DNA of 36,474 bases from Anaerolineaceae bacterium (GCA_009885525.1 VFKN01000105.1:1-36474); one strand, 5' to 3'. Shown: positions 1 through 7,393, numbered from the stretch's first letter. Program-made: numbers and translations. Notes: a model not told the origin generated them from the letters alone.

Positions 1-10
1 AAAAACCGAT

Positions 11-92
11 TAAACACAAAGGCACAAAGGGATACAAAGGAAAAGCCTTTTCATTAATTAAAACCTTCGTGTACTTTGTGTCCTTCGTGTTT
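11..92. repeat. Imperfect palindromic intergenic repeat
   Basis: Two arms of about 34 bases (11-44 and 59-92) are near-complementary. The left arm begins TAAACACAAAGGCACAAAGG and the reverse complement of the right arm begins TAAACACGAAGGACACAAAG. The loop is AT-rich. No coding potential is visible. It looks like one of the dispersed palindromes that mark most intergenic gaps of this window, although no second copy of this family is present here. Confidence 0.7.
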
Positions 93-154
93 AAAGACCT
101 TTTTTCAGTAGAGTCACTGATTATATAAAAATTCTCCATTGAATATAAAAACAA

Positions 155-182
155 AAACCCGCCTCACATTGAGACGGGTTTC
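155..182 (-). terminator. Rho-independent terminator of the helicase gene
   Basis: Read on the minus strand, the stem AAACCCG/CGGGTTT continues through one mismatch into CTCA/TGAG with a 3-base loop. It is followed by a T-rich tract (TTTTTGTTTTT). It lies 35 bases past the helicase stop codon, in the right orientation. Confidence 0.8.
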
Positions 183-216
183 CTAATCACTAATTTACTA
201 ATTACCACCCACCAAC

Positions 217-1473
217 TTATCTACTCTTCCTCGGCGCGAGTCGATTTCTGCCATAGCTCTTGGGTGTAGGCGCGGCGCGCGGAGGACGGCGGGAATCTTC
301 TCGCGGAGCGCCTCTGCCTCGGGCTTCACCAGCGGCTCTGGGCGGGGCGGCGGCTGTGTAATCAAATCCTTCAATAGTCTCGCGTTTAATCGGATTTCCC
401 ATGATGCGTTCGAGAATCCGGATCATATCGTTATCATCAGGTGTGACCAGGGTAAACGCGTCACCTGTGCGTTGAGCGCGGCCCGTACGTCCAATGCGAT
501 GAATGTACGCATCGGCGGTGTCGGGCATGTCGTAGTTGATGACATGCGAGATGCTTTCCACATCGAGTCCGCGCGCGGCAATATCGGTGGCGACCATGAT
601 CTGATGCGTGCCATCTTTGAAGCCCTTAAGCGCGGATTGACGTTGTCCTTGTGAACGGTCACCATGTAAACTTGTGACCTTATGTCCGGCGCGTTCAATT
701 TGCTGTGATACTTTCTGCGCGCGATATTTCGTGCGCGCGAAGATCAGCACGGAATTGGTATCCGTTTTTTTGAGCAGCGCCAACAGCAACTGCGACTTCA
801 AATGCGAAGGCACAGGGTACAGCGCGTGCGTTACAGTATGCGCGGGGCGGCTGATGCCCATCGCGATCTTCTGCGGATTCTTAAGGCTGCTCGACGCGAG
901 AAATTCCACTTCAGATGGGAACGTCGCTGAGAACAACATCGTTTGGCGCTGCGCGGGCACCGCTTTGATGATGCGCTTCACATCGGGTAGAAAGCCCATG
1001 TCAAACATGCGGTCGGCTTCATCGAGCACGAGGACTTCGATCTTCGCCAGGCGCGCATGTCCCTGTTCGACGAGGTCGAGAAAACGACCCGGGCAAACGA
1101 TCAGGATTTCCGCGCCGTCGCGTAATGCCTTGACTTGGGGCGCGGGTCCCACTCCGCCGTAGATTGTCGCGCTGCGGAGTTTAGTCCCCGCGGCAAGCGC
1201 CTTGACGACATCGTGAATTTGCTCAGCAAGTTCACGGGTGGGAGTGACGATCAGCGCGCGGGTTACATTGCGCTGACCTTCCAGTAATCTATTTAAGATG
1301 GGGAGTACGAATGCGGCGGTCTTGCCTGTGCCTGTTTGTGCGGTACCGATAATGTCACGTCCACGGAGCGCAGCCGGAATGGCTGCTTCTTGAATGGGCG
1401 TGGCGGCTTCATAGCCGGCCTTTTTGATTCCCGCCATGAGGCGCGAATCCAGATTAAATTGTTCGAAGTTCAA
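217..1473 (-). CDS. DEAD-box RNA helicase (RhlE-like)
   Basis: ATP-dependent RNA helicase that remodels RNA duplexes, probably in ribosome assembly or mRNA turnover in the cytoplasm. All core motifs are visible: a Q motif (FEQFNL...TPIQ), motif I AQTGTGKT, motif Ia PTRELA, motif II DEAD, motif III SAT, motif V ATDIAARGLD and motif VI HRIGRTGRA. The last 45 residues are basic and rich in Arg/Gly/Pro, as in RhlE proteins, and probably bind RNA non-specifically. Length is 418 aa, normal for RhlE. The start is a TTG codon: it gives the family-typical N-terminus MNFEQF, and AGGA lies about 6 bases upstream. The first in-frame ATG would remove the Q-motif aromatic residue. The gene stands alone with its own terminator. 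Confidence 0.95.
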   Translation of the reverse strand: MNFEQFNLDSRLMAGIKKAGYEAATPIQEAAIPAALRGRDIIGTAQTGTGKTAAFVLPILNRLLEGQRNVTRALIVTPTRELAEQIHDVVKALAAGTKLRSATIYGGVGPAPQVKALRDGAEILIVCPGRFLDLVEQGHARLAKIEVLVLDEADRMFDMGFLPDVKRIIKAVPAQRQTMLFSATFPSEVEFLASSSLKNPQKIAMGISRPAHTVTHALYPVPSHLKSQLLLALLKKTDTNSVLIFARTKYRAQKVSQQIERAGHKVTSLHGDRSQGQRQSALKGFKDGTHQIMVATDIAARGLDVESISHVINYDMPDTADAYIHRIGRTGRAQRTGDAFTLVTPDDNDMIRILERIMGNPIKRETIEGFDYTAAAPPRAAGEARGRGAPREDSRRPPRAAPTPKSYGRNRLAPRKSR

Positions 1474-1677
1474 AATATTCCTTTTCTTCAGAAGTCTATC
1501 AATGTTGGGAAAATGAGCGAATGCCCAAATAAAAACAGCGCGGACTGCTGATATAGTGAGTCAGCGGATTTGTAAATCAGGGACTCGATAAATTAGTTGC
1601 AGAAGGATTATAGCACTGAAAAGCCCCCCGGTTTGTTTAAAATGAGCGCTGCGAATGCGCGGGTCAAAATTGAAGCA

Positions 1678-1714
1678 GATGACAGCCACTTCCACGAAGC
1701 AAGCGGCTGTCATC
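1678..1714 (-). terminator. Hairpin downstream of the small membrane protein gene
   Basis: The arms 1678-1691 and 1701-1714 pair at 13 of 14 positions (GATGACAGCC with GGCTGTCATC at the core) around a 9-base loop. It begins 14 bases past the stop of the minus-strand gene at 1728-2105. The T-run after the stem is weak, so termination is inferred from position and stem strength. Confidence 0.5.
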
Positions 1715-1727
1715 AGACTATGCTCAA

Positions 1728-2105
1728 TTACGGTTTTTCCTGCCAGAGTAGATACAAAAGAGCCGCCTCGATGATTTTGGCAGGGACGCCATAAATCGCG
1801 TCATGGCTAAAGAAAGGCGTGCCGTCACGGATCACGTAAAAGCCGACCCAAATCACAGCCCATGCCGCGATGGTGAGGATGGTGTAACCCAGGAAAGCCC
1901 ACCAAACCAGATTGTGGTTTTTCTGCAAAAATGGAAGAGGTAGAAAATAGGCGCCGAGCAAACCGAGATACCCGATCCCATTTAAGATGAATAAGAAGTC
2001 TGCGCCGTCCGGGAAAAGAGCGCGATCAAATGCGGCGGCCAAATGCAGCACAGCGGTGGCAATGGCGAGGGCAATAATCAGATACTGTCTATTTGTAAAT
2101 TTCAT
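1728..2105 (-). CDS. Small four-helix integral membrane protein, function unknown
   Basis: A 125-aa hydrophobic protein with about four membrane segments (roughly residues 8-25, 37-58, 67-92 and 104-122) and short loops. The start ATG has a strong GGAGG at the right spacing. The N-terminus (MKFTNRQ) is short and cytoplasm-like, and the C-terminus ends WQEKP. I see no catalytic motif and cannot assign a family. It is monocistronic: the upstream gap holds a gene fragment and the downstream side a hairpin. It could be a channel-like or subunit protein, but nothing in the sequence says which. Confidence 0.75.
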   Translation of the reverse strand: MKFTNRQYLIIALAIATAVLHLAAAFDRALFPDGADFLFILNGIGYLGLLGAYFLPLPFLQKNHNLVWWAFLGYTILTIAAWAVIWVGFYVIRDGTPFFSHDAIYGVPAKIIEAALLYLLWQEKP

Positions 2106-2194
2106 GGTTCCTCCGGAGAATAGAATATTGTTAAGAAGGACATATAATCATTATATGTCCTTTGTCTGTCTTGATGATATGGGTGGAAAAAACT

Positions 2195-2413
2195 TTACCC
2201 TACTCTATTACGGCTCTCTAAAACTCCCGCCATCCTGTGAATGCATTCATCCCAAATCTCTTGCGGATAAACGATCCGGTTCGTGCCGGGCAGGGATTCC
2301 ATTGCCATGCCGGTGTTCAAGTCAATTCCGCAGCGCAGATAAGCTCGGTAAATGAGTTGGCTGCAATAAAATGATTCGTCCGTATCCGAGTTGAGAAAAT
2401 TTAAGTCAATGGA
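2195..2413 (-). pseudogene. C-terminal fragment of a YiiX/NlpC-P60-like cysteine hydrolase
   Basis: Read on the minus strand, a frame is open from just after the EamA stop codon to a TAA at 2197-2195 and encodes about 72 residues. The peptide contains FYCSQLIYRAYLRCGIDL and later IVYPQEIWDECIHRM. This is the pattern around the catalytic Cys and the C-terminal part of YiiX-type (permuted NlpC/P60) hydrolases (YCS-[EQ]-L-hydrophobic, then GIDL, then a P-x-D/E-hydrophobic segment). There is no start codon before the Cys motif and no N-terminal half, so this is a truncated remnant. It follows the EamA stop in the same frame, which is probably chance. Family assignment rests on motif memory only. 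Confidence 0.5.
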
Positions 2414-3289
2414 TTAAATTTCAGCAGGCTTGATTTGAATTAATTCACTCCTCGTCAACAAAACCACCGCAACCAGAATCAATCCGCCGCCTAGCATAAC
2501 GACTGTTCCCAGTTTTTCGCCGAACAGCCACGCGGCGAGCAAAACCGTGACGACAGGCTCCAACGTGGAAAGCATCGCCGCGTTGATCGGGCCGATCATC
2601 TCCAAGCCAGTCAAAAATGTGACGACGGGAATAATGGTGGCGATTAAGATAATTCCCAGCATGGCGAACCAGCCTGAATTGCTCGCGGGGAAATGCGCCC
2701 CGTTCGTAAACGCCAGCAGTCCAAACACCAAACCAGCCGAGGCAAAGATCACTGTGGATGATTGCACCGCTGAGACATGCTTCATCACATGCGTGCCAAC
2801 GATGATGTAAACGGAATAGATCAACGCTGCGGTGATTGCCATCAGCGCGCCGATGAGTTGTCCGCTGACAGGACCGACGGTGAGGGCAGTACCTACGAGG
2901 GCGAGTACCAGCGCGATAATTTTTATCCGCGTAACTTTTTCGTGCAGAAAAATTGTGGAGAGAATGGTCACGAAGAAAGGATATAAATATAAAAGCAAAG
3001 CCACCAACCCCGCAGATGCGTAGTTGATGGCGGTTAGATACATGAAGGATTGGCCTACATATCCCAGCGCGCCCATGCCGATCAGTTGCGCGAGGATCTT
3101 TCCGCGTGGAAAAGATTCGCGCCGCAGAATCAAAATGGTGGTCATAATTAGCGCGGAGATTCCGAAGCGGAGGAAAAGAACGGTGAAGGTATCCATCCCA
3201 TCGTTGTAGGCAAATCTTCCGAAGATGGCGAGTGTCCCGAATGATGAAGCCGAGACGGCAATGAGCAGGATTCCGATGAGTCGTTTCAT
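2414..3289 (-). CDS. EamA/DMT-family transporter (RhaT/YdcZ-like exporter)
   Basis: An inner-membrane permease with ten predicted transmembrane segments in two EamA repeats. The N-terminal half starts LIGILLIAVSASSFGTLAIF and the second half starts near the GALMAITAALIYSVYIIVG stretch. The family exports metabolites such as amino acids. The substrate cannot be read from sequence. I start at ATG 3289 (MKRLIG, 291 aa) because the longer frame would begin inside a 17-bp palindrome. No Shine-Dalgarno sequence precedes this ATG. A TATAAT lies 7 bases upstream instead, which suggests a leaderless message. The last residues (IQIKPAEI) look like a normal tail. The downstream gap holds a hydrolase fragment. 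Confidence 0.9.
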   Translation of the reverse strand: MKRLIGILLIAVSASSFGTLAIFGRFAYNDGMDTFTVLFLRFGISALIMTTILILRRESFPRGKILAQLIGMGALGYVGQSFMYLTAINYASAGLVALLLYLYPFFVTILSTIFLHEKVTRIKIIALVLALVGTALTVGPVSGQLIGALMAITAALIYSVYIIVGTHVMKHVSAVQSSTVIFASAGLVFGLLAFTNGAHFPASNSGWFAMLGIILIATIIPVVTFLTGLEMIGPINAAMLSTLEPVVTVLLAAWLFGEKLGTVVMLGGGLILVAVVLLTRSELIQIKPAEI

Positions 3290-3296
3290 GGCTGGG

Positions 3297-3302
3297 ATTA
3301 TA
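3297..3302 (-). promoter_or_regulatory. -10 box TATAAT of the EamA gene
   Basis: A perfect TATAAT on the minus strand ends 7 bases before the ATG at 3289, placing the start of transcription at or next to the start codon. No clear -35 is seen at 17 bases. A TTGA lies within the adjacent palindrome at slightly shorter spacing. Confidence 0.5.
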
Positions 3303-3337
3303 AACGGGACAGTCACCTTCAAGGTGACTGTCCCGTT
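3303..3337. repeat. Perfect 17-bp palindrome, repeat family A (also terminator of pilZ gene)
   Basis: The arms 3303-3319 and 3321-3337 are perfectly complementary around a single central C. The core reads GACAGTCACCTT. It starts 6 bases past the stop of the minus-strand PilZ gene and is followed by TTTATAAT, so it can act as that gene's terminator. A second family member lies at 10594-10626. Confidence 0.85.
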
Positions 3338-3342
3338 ATTTA

Positions 3343-3732
3343 TTATTCATCGTCAGTATGAGGGTTGGGCACATACTTTGGCACATCGCGCCGAAATTCA
3401 TAATTTGCAATGACGGCTTCTATGAGTTTTTTTTGTCCGGCTGAGACTTCCTTGAATTCAAAGCCGATGTTAATAAATTGCGGGCTGATATCCTGCTGGA
3501 TCCATGCCGTGCGAGCTGGTATGGTCATGCGTACCATCGTGATGCCTTTTAGTTCGGGCAGTTCAATGGCAAGTGTGAGCTCTGTATTCGCTACAATCGC
3601 TTTATCGCCGATCACCATTGCGCCGCTTAAATTTAAATCACCTAGATAGCCGAGTAAAACTCCGCCATACAGGTCGTAAACCTTGGTATACGCCATCAGG
3701 CTTTTACGTTGTTCCTTGCGTCTTTCATCCAT
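3343..3732 (-). CDS. PilZ domain protein (probable c-di-GMP receptor)
   Basis: A 129-aa single-domain PilZ protein. The c-di-GMP-binding signature is visible: the Arg-rich motif RRKEQRKS near the N-terminus (RxxxR) and, about 27 residues later, DLNLSGAMV, matching the (D/N)xSxxG element. A beta-barrel-like region follows, with IPARTAWIQ typical of the PilZ core. It would bind cyclic di-GMP and alter a partner protein, for example in motility or surface attachment. The start ATG at 3732 is preceded by AGGAGG. The longer frame adds 18 residues with no ribosome-binding site. No diguanylate cyclase or phosphodiesterase gene lies nearby. Confidence 0.88.
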   Translation of the reverse strand: MDERRKEQRKSLMAYTKVYDLYGGVLLGYLGDLNLSGAMVIGDKAIVANTELTLAIELPELKGITMVRMTIPARTAWIQQDISPQFINIGFEFKEVSAGQKKLIEAVIANYEFRRDVPKYVPNPHTDDE

Positions 3733-3811
3733 CACGCCTCCTTCATAATATATTATAGTGTACAAGATAATCCGCTTAAAATCCATTACTGTTTTATGGT
3801 AAAACTACGTT

Positions 3812-4543
3812 ATGCGCTGGATATATATTTCCCCTCATTTGGATGATGCCGTACTTTCGTCGGGTGGTTTGATCTACGAACAGGTTCGTGCCGGATTGGA
3901 CGTGGAGATTTGGACGCTCATGTGTGGATTCCCGCCTGAGCCCGATGGAGAATTTTCACCTTATGCGCGGGTGATGCATTATCAATGGGGTATCTCCACT
4001 GCCGCTGATGTAGTGCATGCGCGCCGCCTGGAGGATAACAACGCGGCGCGGATCGTTGGCGCGAAGACCGTCCATTTCGATTTTTTGGATTGCATCTACA
4101 GACGCGGAAAAAATGGGGATTGGCTGTACACCGATATTTTCGCCCCCCCGCATGACGATGAAGCCGACCTGCCCGCGCAGATCGCCGAGGCCATCTCCGC
4201 GCAGATCAAGTCCGACGACAATCTGGTCTGCCAATTCGCAATTGGTGATCACGTTGATCATGTCGTCGTGCGCCGCGCCGTGGAGTTGCTCCACCGTCCG
4301 ATATTTTACGATGCCGATATTCCCTACCTGTTTAAAAAGCCCGATGAATTGGCGCAGAAGATCATCGGGATGAATGAAATTACACATGGCATTACTGAAT
4401 CCGCTTTAGGGGCGTGGCAGGATGCGGTCGCCGAATACGCTTCGCAGATCAGCGGCCTATTCGAGAGTCCGGAAGATATGCGGGCGAAGATCCAGCAATA
4501 TTCGGCTGAAAACGGCGGAATCCGTTTATGGTCTTTTGGTTAA
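3812..4543 (+). CDS. PIG-L/LmbE family deacetylase
   Basis: A zinc-dependent hydrolase that removes acetyl groups from N-acetyl sugar substrates. The signature PHLDD (residues 8-12, zinc ligands His and Asp-Asp) is followed by AVLSSGG. The second metal-binding element HVDH lies near residue 148 in GDHVDHVVVRRA. Length (243 aa) is typical. Members include the GlcNAc-PI, GlcNAc-inositol (MshB) and bacillithiol deacetylases. The exact substrate is unknown. No Shine-Dalgarno sequence precedes the ATG, and a -10-like TAAAAC or TATGGT is 6-11 bases upstream, so a leaderless or very short leader is likely. The stop codon forms the first bases of a MITE-like repeat. Confidence 0.9.
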   Translation: MRWIYISPHLDDAVLSSGGLIYEQVRAGLDVEIWTLMCGFPPEPDGEFSPYARVMHYQWGISTAADVVHARRLEDNNAARIVGAKTVHFDFLDCIYRRGKNGDWLYTDIFAPPHDDEADLPAQIAEAISAQIKSDDNLVCQFAIGDHVDHVVVRRAVELLHRPIFYDADIPYLFKKPDELAQKIIGMNEITHGITESALGAWQDAVAEYASQISGLFESPEDMRAKIQQYSAENGGIRLWSFG

Positions 4544-4665
4544 ATAACTGATGTTACGCGGTGTCGTTCTGAGCGGAGCGAAGAACCTCTACGATTATCT
4601 AAGAGACCCTTCGCTGTCGCTCAGGGAGACACGAAAAGATAAAAACTGTGTAACATCAGTAAATA
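4541..4665 (+). repeat. MITE-like palindromic element, family B, copy 1
   Basis: The outer inverted repeats ACTGATGTTAC (4547-4557) and GTAACATCAGT (4650-4660) are perfect. They enclose a core of about 80 bases that carries GAGCGGAGCGAAGAACCTC and CCTTCGCTGTCGCTCAGG. TAAATA occurs directly outside both ends (4541-4546 and 4660-4665). The core matches the reverse complement of 14590-14672 with about six or seven differences. The first bases overlap the stop codon of the LmbE gene. Confidence 0.85.
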
Positions 4666-4709
4666 ATTTTTTCTCAAATAAAATCTGTCTTGAAAGATAA
4701 AACTCGCGT

Positions 4710-4715
4710 TATAAT
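4710..4715 (+). promoter_or_regulatory. -10 box TATAAT upstream of the chelatase gene
   Basis: A perfect TATAAT lies 17 bases before the chelatase ATG. It would start transcription near 4722, just before the ribosome-binding site GGAG at 4724-4727. The -35 is not convincing (TCTTGA at 16 bases). Confidence 0.5.
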
Positions 4716-4732
4716 CATGTCTTGGAGTAAAT

Positions 4733-5830
4733 ATGCCCGCTATCTTTCCATTTACAGCAATCGTTGGACAGGAGCGCATGAAACGCGCTCTTATTTTGAA
4801 TGCCGTTGATACCCGTATCGGCGGCGTATTGATTCGCGGTGAACGCGGCACAGCAAAATCAACCGCTGCGCGCTCGCTTGCCGCTTTGTTGCCGCACGTC
4901 AAGATCGTACAGGATTGCCGCTTTGGCTGCGACCCCGATAAACCCTCGACGTGGTGTACTGAATGTAAAGAACGCGCTCACGGAAAGACTCTTCCCACCG
5001 CAGAGCGCGCAACGCCTTTTGTTAATCTTCCCGTTTCTGCAACTGAAGACCGTGTGGTCGGCACGCTTGATATTGAAAAAGCCATTCAAAAAGGTGAACG
5101 TCATTTCGAGCCTGGCGTGCTTGCCAGCGCCAATCGCGGATTGCTTTATATTGATGAAGTCAACCTGCTTGACGATCATGTGGTGGATATTCTTTTGGAT
5201 TCCGCAGCGATGGGAGTCAACACTGTTGAGCGCGAGGGAATCTCCTTCGCGCATCCCGCGCGTTTCATTCTCGTCGGCACAATGAATCCTGAAGAAGGCG
5301 ATCTCCGCCCGCAGTTGTTAGACCGTTTCGCGTTGTCTGTGGATATTGTCGGCATCCGCGATGCGCGTCAACGCGTGACCATCATGGAGCGCAACCTTTC
5401 CTATGAAAAAGACGCGGAAAAATTCCGCGCGTTGTGGCTCGAAAAAGAAGATGAACTTTCGCAGAAGATCGCACGCGGACGTGAACTGGTGGATCAGGTC
5501 ACTCACACCAGCCGCGATTTGCTCTCGATCGCTGCGCTGACTTCATCTCTTAATGTAGATGGTCACCGCGCGGATTTGGTCATCCTCAAAGCCGCGCGCG
5601 CCGAAGCCGCATTCGAGGGCCGTACCAAGATCAACGATCACGATATCGCGCTGGCCGCTGAACTCGCGCTTCCTCATCGCATTAAACGCACGCCTTTCCA
5701 ACAAGCCGAGATGACCGCCGAGCAATTGCAGGAACGCATCGAGCAACTCGCGGGTCAATCCGTCCCGAGCGAATCGGATGATGAATCTGAAAGCAAACAG
5801 GATGGCGAGGGCGAGGAAAAAAAAACTTAA
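4733..5830 (+). CDS. Chelatase AAA+ subunit (ChlI/BchI-like); 0-frame product of a chlD-type gene
   Basis: AAA+ ATPase of a magnesium- or cobalt-chelatase, which drives metal insertion into a tetrapyrrole together with a VWA subunit and a large CobN/BchH subunit. Walker A is GERGTAKST (residues 36-44) and Walker B is LLYIDEVNLL (about 137-146). The arginine-finger region is LLDRF (about 195-199). Four cysteines (C62, C66, C75, C78) sit in the insert after the first helix. The frame ends with an acidic tail and a stop just after nine A residues, while the VWA part continues in the -1 frame. A ribosome-binding site GGAG precedes ATG 4733. This frame alone (365 aa) has the length of a complete I subunit. 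Reading on after a -1 slip would give a 687-aa I-D protein. No large subunit lies in this window, so Mg versus Co is unresolved. Cobalt is favoured because no chlorophyll genes are seen. Confidence 0.9.
   Translation: MPAIFPFTAIVGQERMKRALILNAVDTRIGGVLIRGERGTAKSTAARSLAALLPHVKIVQDCRFGCDPDKPSTWCTECKERAHGKTLPTAERATPFVNLPVSATEDRVVGTLDIEKAIQKGERHFEPGVLASANRGLLYIDEVNLLDDHVVDILLDSAAMGVNTVEREGISFAHPARFILVGTMNPEEGDLRPQLLDRFALSVDIVGIRDARQRVTIMERNLSYEKDAEKFRALWLEKEDELSQKIARGRELVDQVTHTSRDLLSIAALTSSLNVDGHRADLVILKAARAEAAFEGRTKINDHDIALAAELALPHRIKRTPFQQAEMTAEQLQERIEQLAGQSVPSESDDESESKQDGEGEEKKT
5817..5825 (+). other. A9 run with -1 slippery heptamer at the I/D junction
   Basis: The run of nine A contains A-AAA-AAA in the zero frame (5818-5824), two codons before the stop TAA at 5828-5830. 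A -1 slip here yields ...EEKKNLKIEDEQQEG, which leads straight into the VWA reading frame with no stop. A GAGGG at 5807-5811 and an AGGA at 5799-5802 upstream could act as stimulatory Shine-Dalgarno-like elements. No strong downstream stem-loop was found by eye. Confidence 0.65.
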
Positions 5831-5880
5831 AGATTGAAGACGAGCAGCAGGAAGGTCCGCAGCAGGGCAACCCCGAGCCA

Positions 5881-6795
5881 ATGGCGCAGCAGGAAATTTT
5901 TGCAAGCTCCAATGCGAATTGGTGGGATGGCGGACAAAAAGTAAAAGCAGGCGAGACCTTCCAGCCGCGCAAATTAAATACCCCGCTTGATAAGTTAACA
6001 CGCAAACAAGCGGGCAGACGTTCGCTCACCAAGACCGAACGCAAACATGGACGTTACATCAAGTCACGTCCGGCAGGGGACAAGTTGAACGACATCGCTT
6101 TCGATGCCACATTCCGCGCCGCCGCGCCATTCCAAAATCAACGCACAGAAGAACGTAAGACGCTCGCCTTCTCGATCAAGAGAAGCGATTTACAGCGCAA
6201 GATCCGCGTGAAGCGGGTTGCGAATCTCGTGCTGTTCCTTGTGGATGCTTCGTGGTCAATGGCGGTTGCGGAGCGCATGAACGCGACGAAGGGTGCGATT
6301 TTATCTTTGCTGACCGATGCCTATCAACGCCGCGACCGCGTGGGCTTGATCGTCTTTCAAAAGGATCGCGCCACGCTGGTTTTATCGCCCACCAATTCGA
6401 TTCAACTCGCGCAGCGCGCGCTGATGGATATTCCCGTCGGCGGCAAGACGCCGCTCTCGGCGGGCTTGCTCATGTCGCTGGATGTTCTCAAACATGAGAA
6501 GCATATCCACCCCGATGTTGAGCCGCTGCTGATCGTATTGACCGACGGCGCAGGAAATGTTTCGATTGGCACGCTGCCCCCGCAGGAAGAGGGATTCAAA
6601 TTTGCTGAAATGATCGCGCAAGAGAAGACCCGCTCCATCGTCATCAACATGGAACATGCCGCATTTGATCAGGGACTCGCGCAGCAGCTCGCCGATCACC
6701 TTGAAGCGCCGTGCTATTCATTAAGTGATTTGAAGGCGGAGAGTTTGTACAATACGGTCAGGGATGAGATGTCTAAACCGGCGAAGAAGAAGTAA
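5881..6795 (+). CDS. Chelatase VWA subunit part (ChlD/CobT-like C-terminal half)
   Basis: Carries an integrin-I/VWA domain with a MIDAS metal site: DASWSMA (DxSxS type), the Thr in GGKTPLSAG and the Asp in LTDGAGN. In family members this half docks the AAA+ ring onto the large chelatase subunit. The coordinates give the first ATG (305 codons with stop), but it has no ribosome-binding site. The same frame is open upstream and encodes an acidic Gln/Pro/Glu linker (EDEQQEGPQQGNPEP) typical of the I-D joint. The natural N-terminus is therefore probably made by -1 frameshifting from the gene at 4733. If the A9 run were a sequencing error, the two would simply be one gene. The C-terminus ends in SLYNTVRDEMSKPAKKK, and a diverged second copy of this end lies at 7296-7349. 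Confidence 0.88.
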   Translation: MAQQEIFASSNANWWDGGQKVKAGETFQPRKLNTPLDKLTRKQAGRRSLTKTERKHGRYIKSRPAGDKLNDIAFDATFRAAAPFQNQRTEERKTLAFSIKRSDLQRKIRVKRVANLVLFLVDASWSMAVAERMNATKGAILSLLTDAYQRRDRVGLIVFQKDRATLVLSPTNSIQLAQRALMDIPVGGKTPLSAGLLMSLDVLKHEKHIHPDVEPLLIVLTDGAGNVSIGTLPPQEEGFKFAEMIAQEKTRSIVINMEHAAFDQGLAQQLADHLEAPCYSLSDLKAESLYNTVRDEMSKPAKKK

Positions 6796-6822
6796 AATGA
6801 AAGCATAGTCAAGGAGTATGAC

Positions 6823-7050
6823 ATGTTTAACTTAGGCGAGCGGATTGTGCGTATTCACATCGAAAAATTGCCCGAAGGCGTTTACCTTGCGACATCTGAC
6901 GATGTGCAAGGACTTGTGGCGCAAGGCAGAACCATTATCGAGACTTTGGAAATCGCCCGTGATGTTGCGCGGAAATTACTAGAAGCCCAATCTGATATTG
7001 AACTTCCGCAAGCAAGTGAAAGTTTTGATTATCCTTTAATCGTGGGGTAA
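6823..7050 (+). CDS. hicB: HicB-like (DUF1902-type) antitoxin
   Basis: A 75-aa protein with the partly degraded RNase-H-like fold of HicB antitoxins: a strand-rich start (IVRIHIEKLPEGVYLATS) and then the DVQGLVAQGRTIIETLEIARDVARKLLEA helix region. It would bind and neutralise the toxin encoded 3 bases downstream and probably repress the pair. The ribosome-binding site AAGGAG lies 6 bases before the ATG. The antitoxin-first order is common for this subfamily. The pair is inserted directly after the chelatase gene. No DNA-binding domain is visible in this short form. Confidence 0.85.
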   Translation: MFNLGERIVRIHIEKLPEGVYLATSDDVQGLVAQGRTIIETLEIARDVARKLLEAQSDIELPQASESFDYPLIVG

Positions 7051-7053
7051 AAA

Positions 7054-7281
7054 ATGGGGAGGCTTTCGGGTTTTCGTTATCGGGACATTATAAAAAAACT
7101 TCAGGCCTTTGGCTTTGAATTTCATCGTCAAGCAGCAGGTAGTCATGAAATCTGGCGCAACCCTTCAACGGGATTATTTACAACAATCCCCAATCATTCT
7201 GGCGACATGCCTGAAGGGACTTTACGCGCAATATTGAAGCAGGCGGGAATTGACCCCGAAGATTTTTTGAAGAAAAAATGA
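7054..7281 (+). CDS. hicA: HicA-family toxin (mRNA interferase)
   Basis: A 75-aa dsRBD-like HicA/YcfA protein. It has the family layout: an N-terminal helix (YRDIIKKLQAFGFEF), the catalytic-His segment GSHEIWRNP, a strand with TTIPNHSGDMPEGTLRAIL and a final helix (GIDPEDFLKKK). HicA toxins cleave mRNA and tmRNA in a translation-independent way and arrest growth. It starts 3 bases after the hicB stop, so the two are co-translated. The key His is present, so the toxin looks active. Confidence 0.9.
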   Translation: MGRLSGFRYRDIIKKLQAFGFEFHRQAAGSHEIWRNPSTGLFTTIPNHSGDMPEGTLRAILKQAGIDPEDFLKKK

Positions 7282-7295
7282 TAAGTTTACCGAAA

Positions 7296-7349
7296 AGTTT
7301 GTACAACACTGTGAGAGATGAAATGGCGAAGCCAAGTAAGAAGAAGTGA
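7296..7349 (+). pseudogene. Second, diverged copy of the chelatase gene 3' end
   Basis: These 54 bases align without gaps to 6742-6795, the last 17 codons plus stop of the VWA subunit, with 41 of 54 identical bases. The encoded peptide SLYNTVRDEMAKPSKKK differs from the real C-terminus at only two residues. There is no upstream reading frame for it, so it is a remnant. It brackets hicBA as a direct repeat. Confidence 0.85.
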
Positions 7350-7393
7350 TTAGAGATTGGATGAGTAGAGAATAGGAGAATTGGAGGTGATTG

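Noticed and set aside
674..1162. Plus-strand frame of 162 codons opposite the helicase
   Set aside because: Every helicase motif is on the minus strand; the plus frame is Cys/Arg/Ser-rich with no recognisable domain.
5881..6795. The VWA part as an independently started gene
   Set aside because: There is no ribosome-binding site before ATG 5881, and the open frame upstream encodes a typical linker. A frameshift product or a single gene is more likely, though independent start is not excluded.
7391..7393. TTG as the start of the Mrr nuclease gene
   Set aside because: It abuts the GGAGGTGA ribosome-binding site with no spacer; ATG 7394 has correct spacing.
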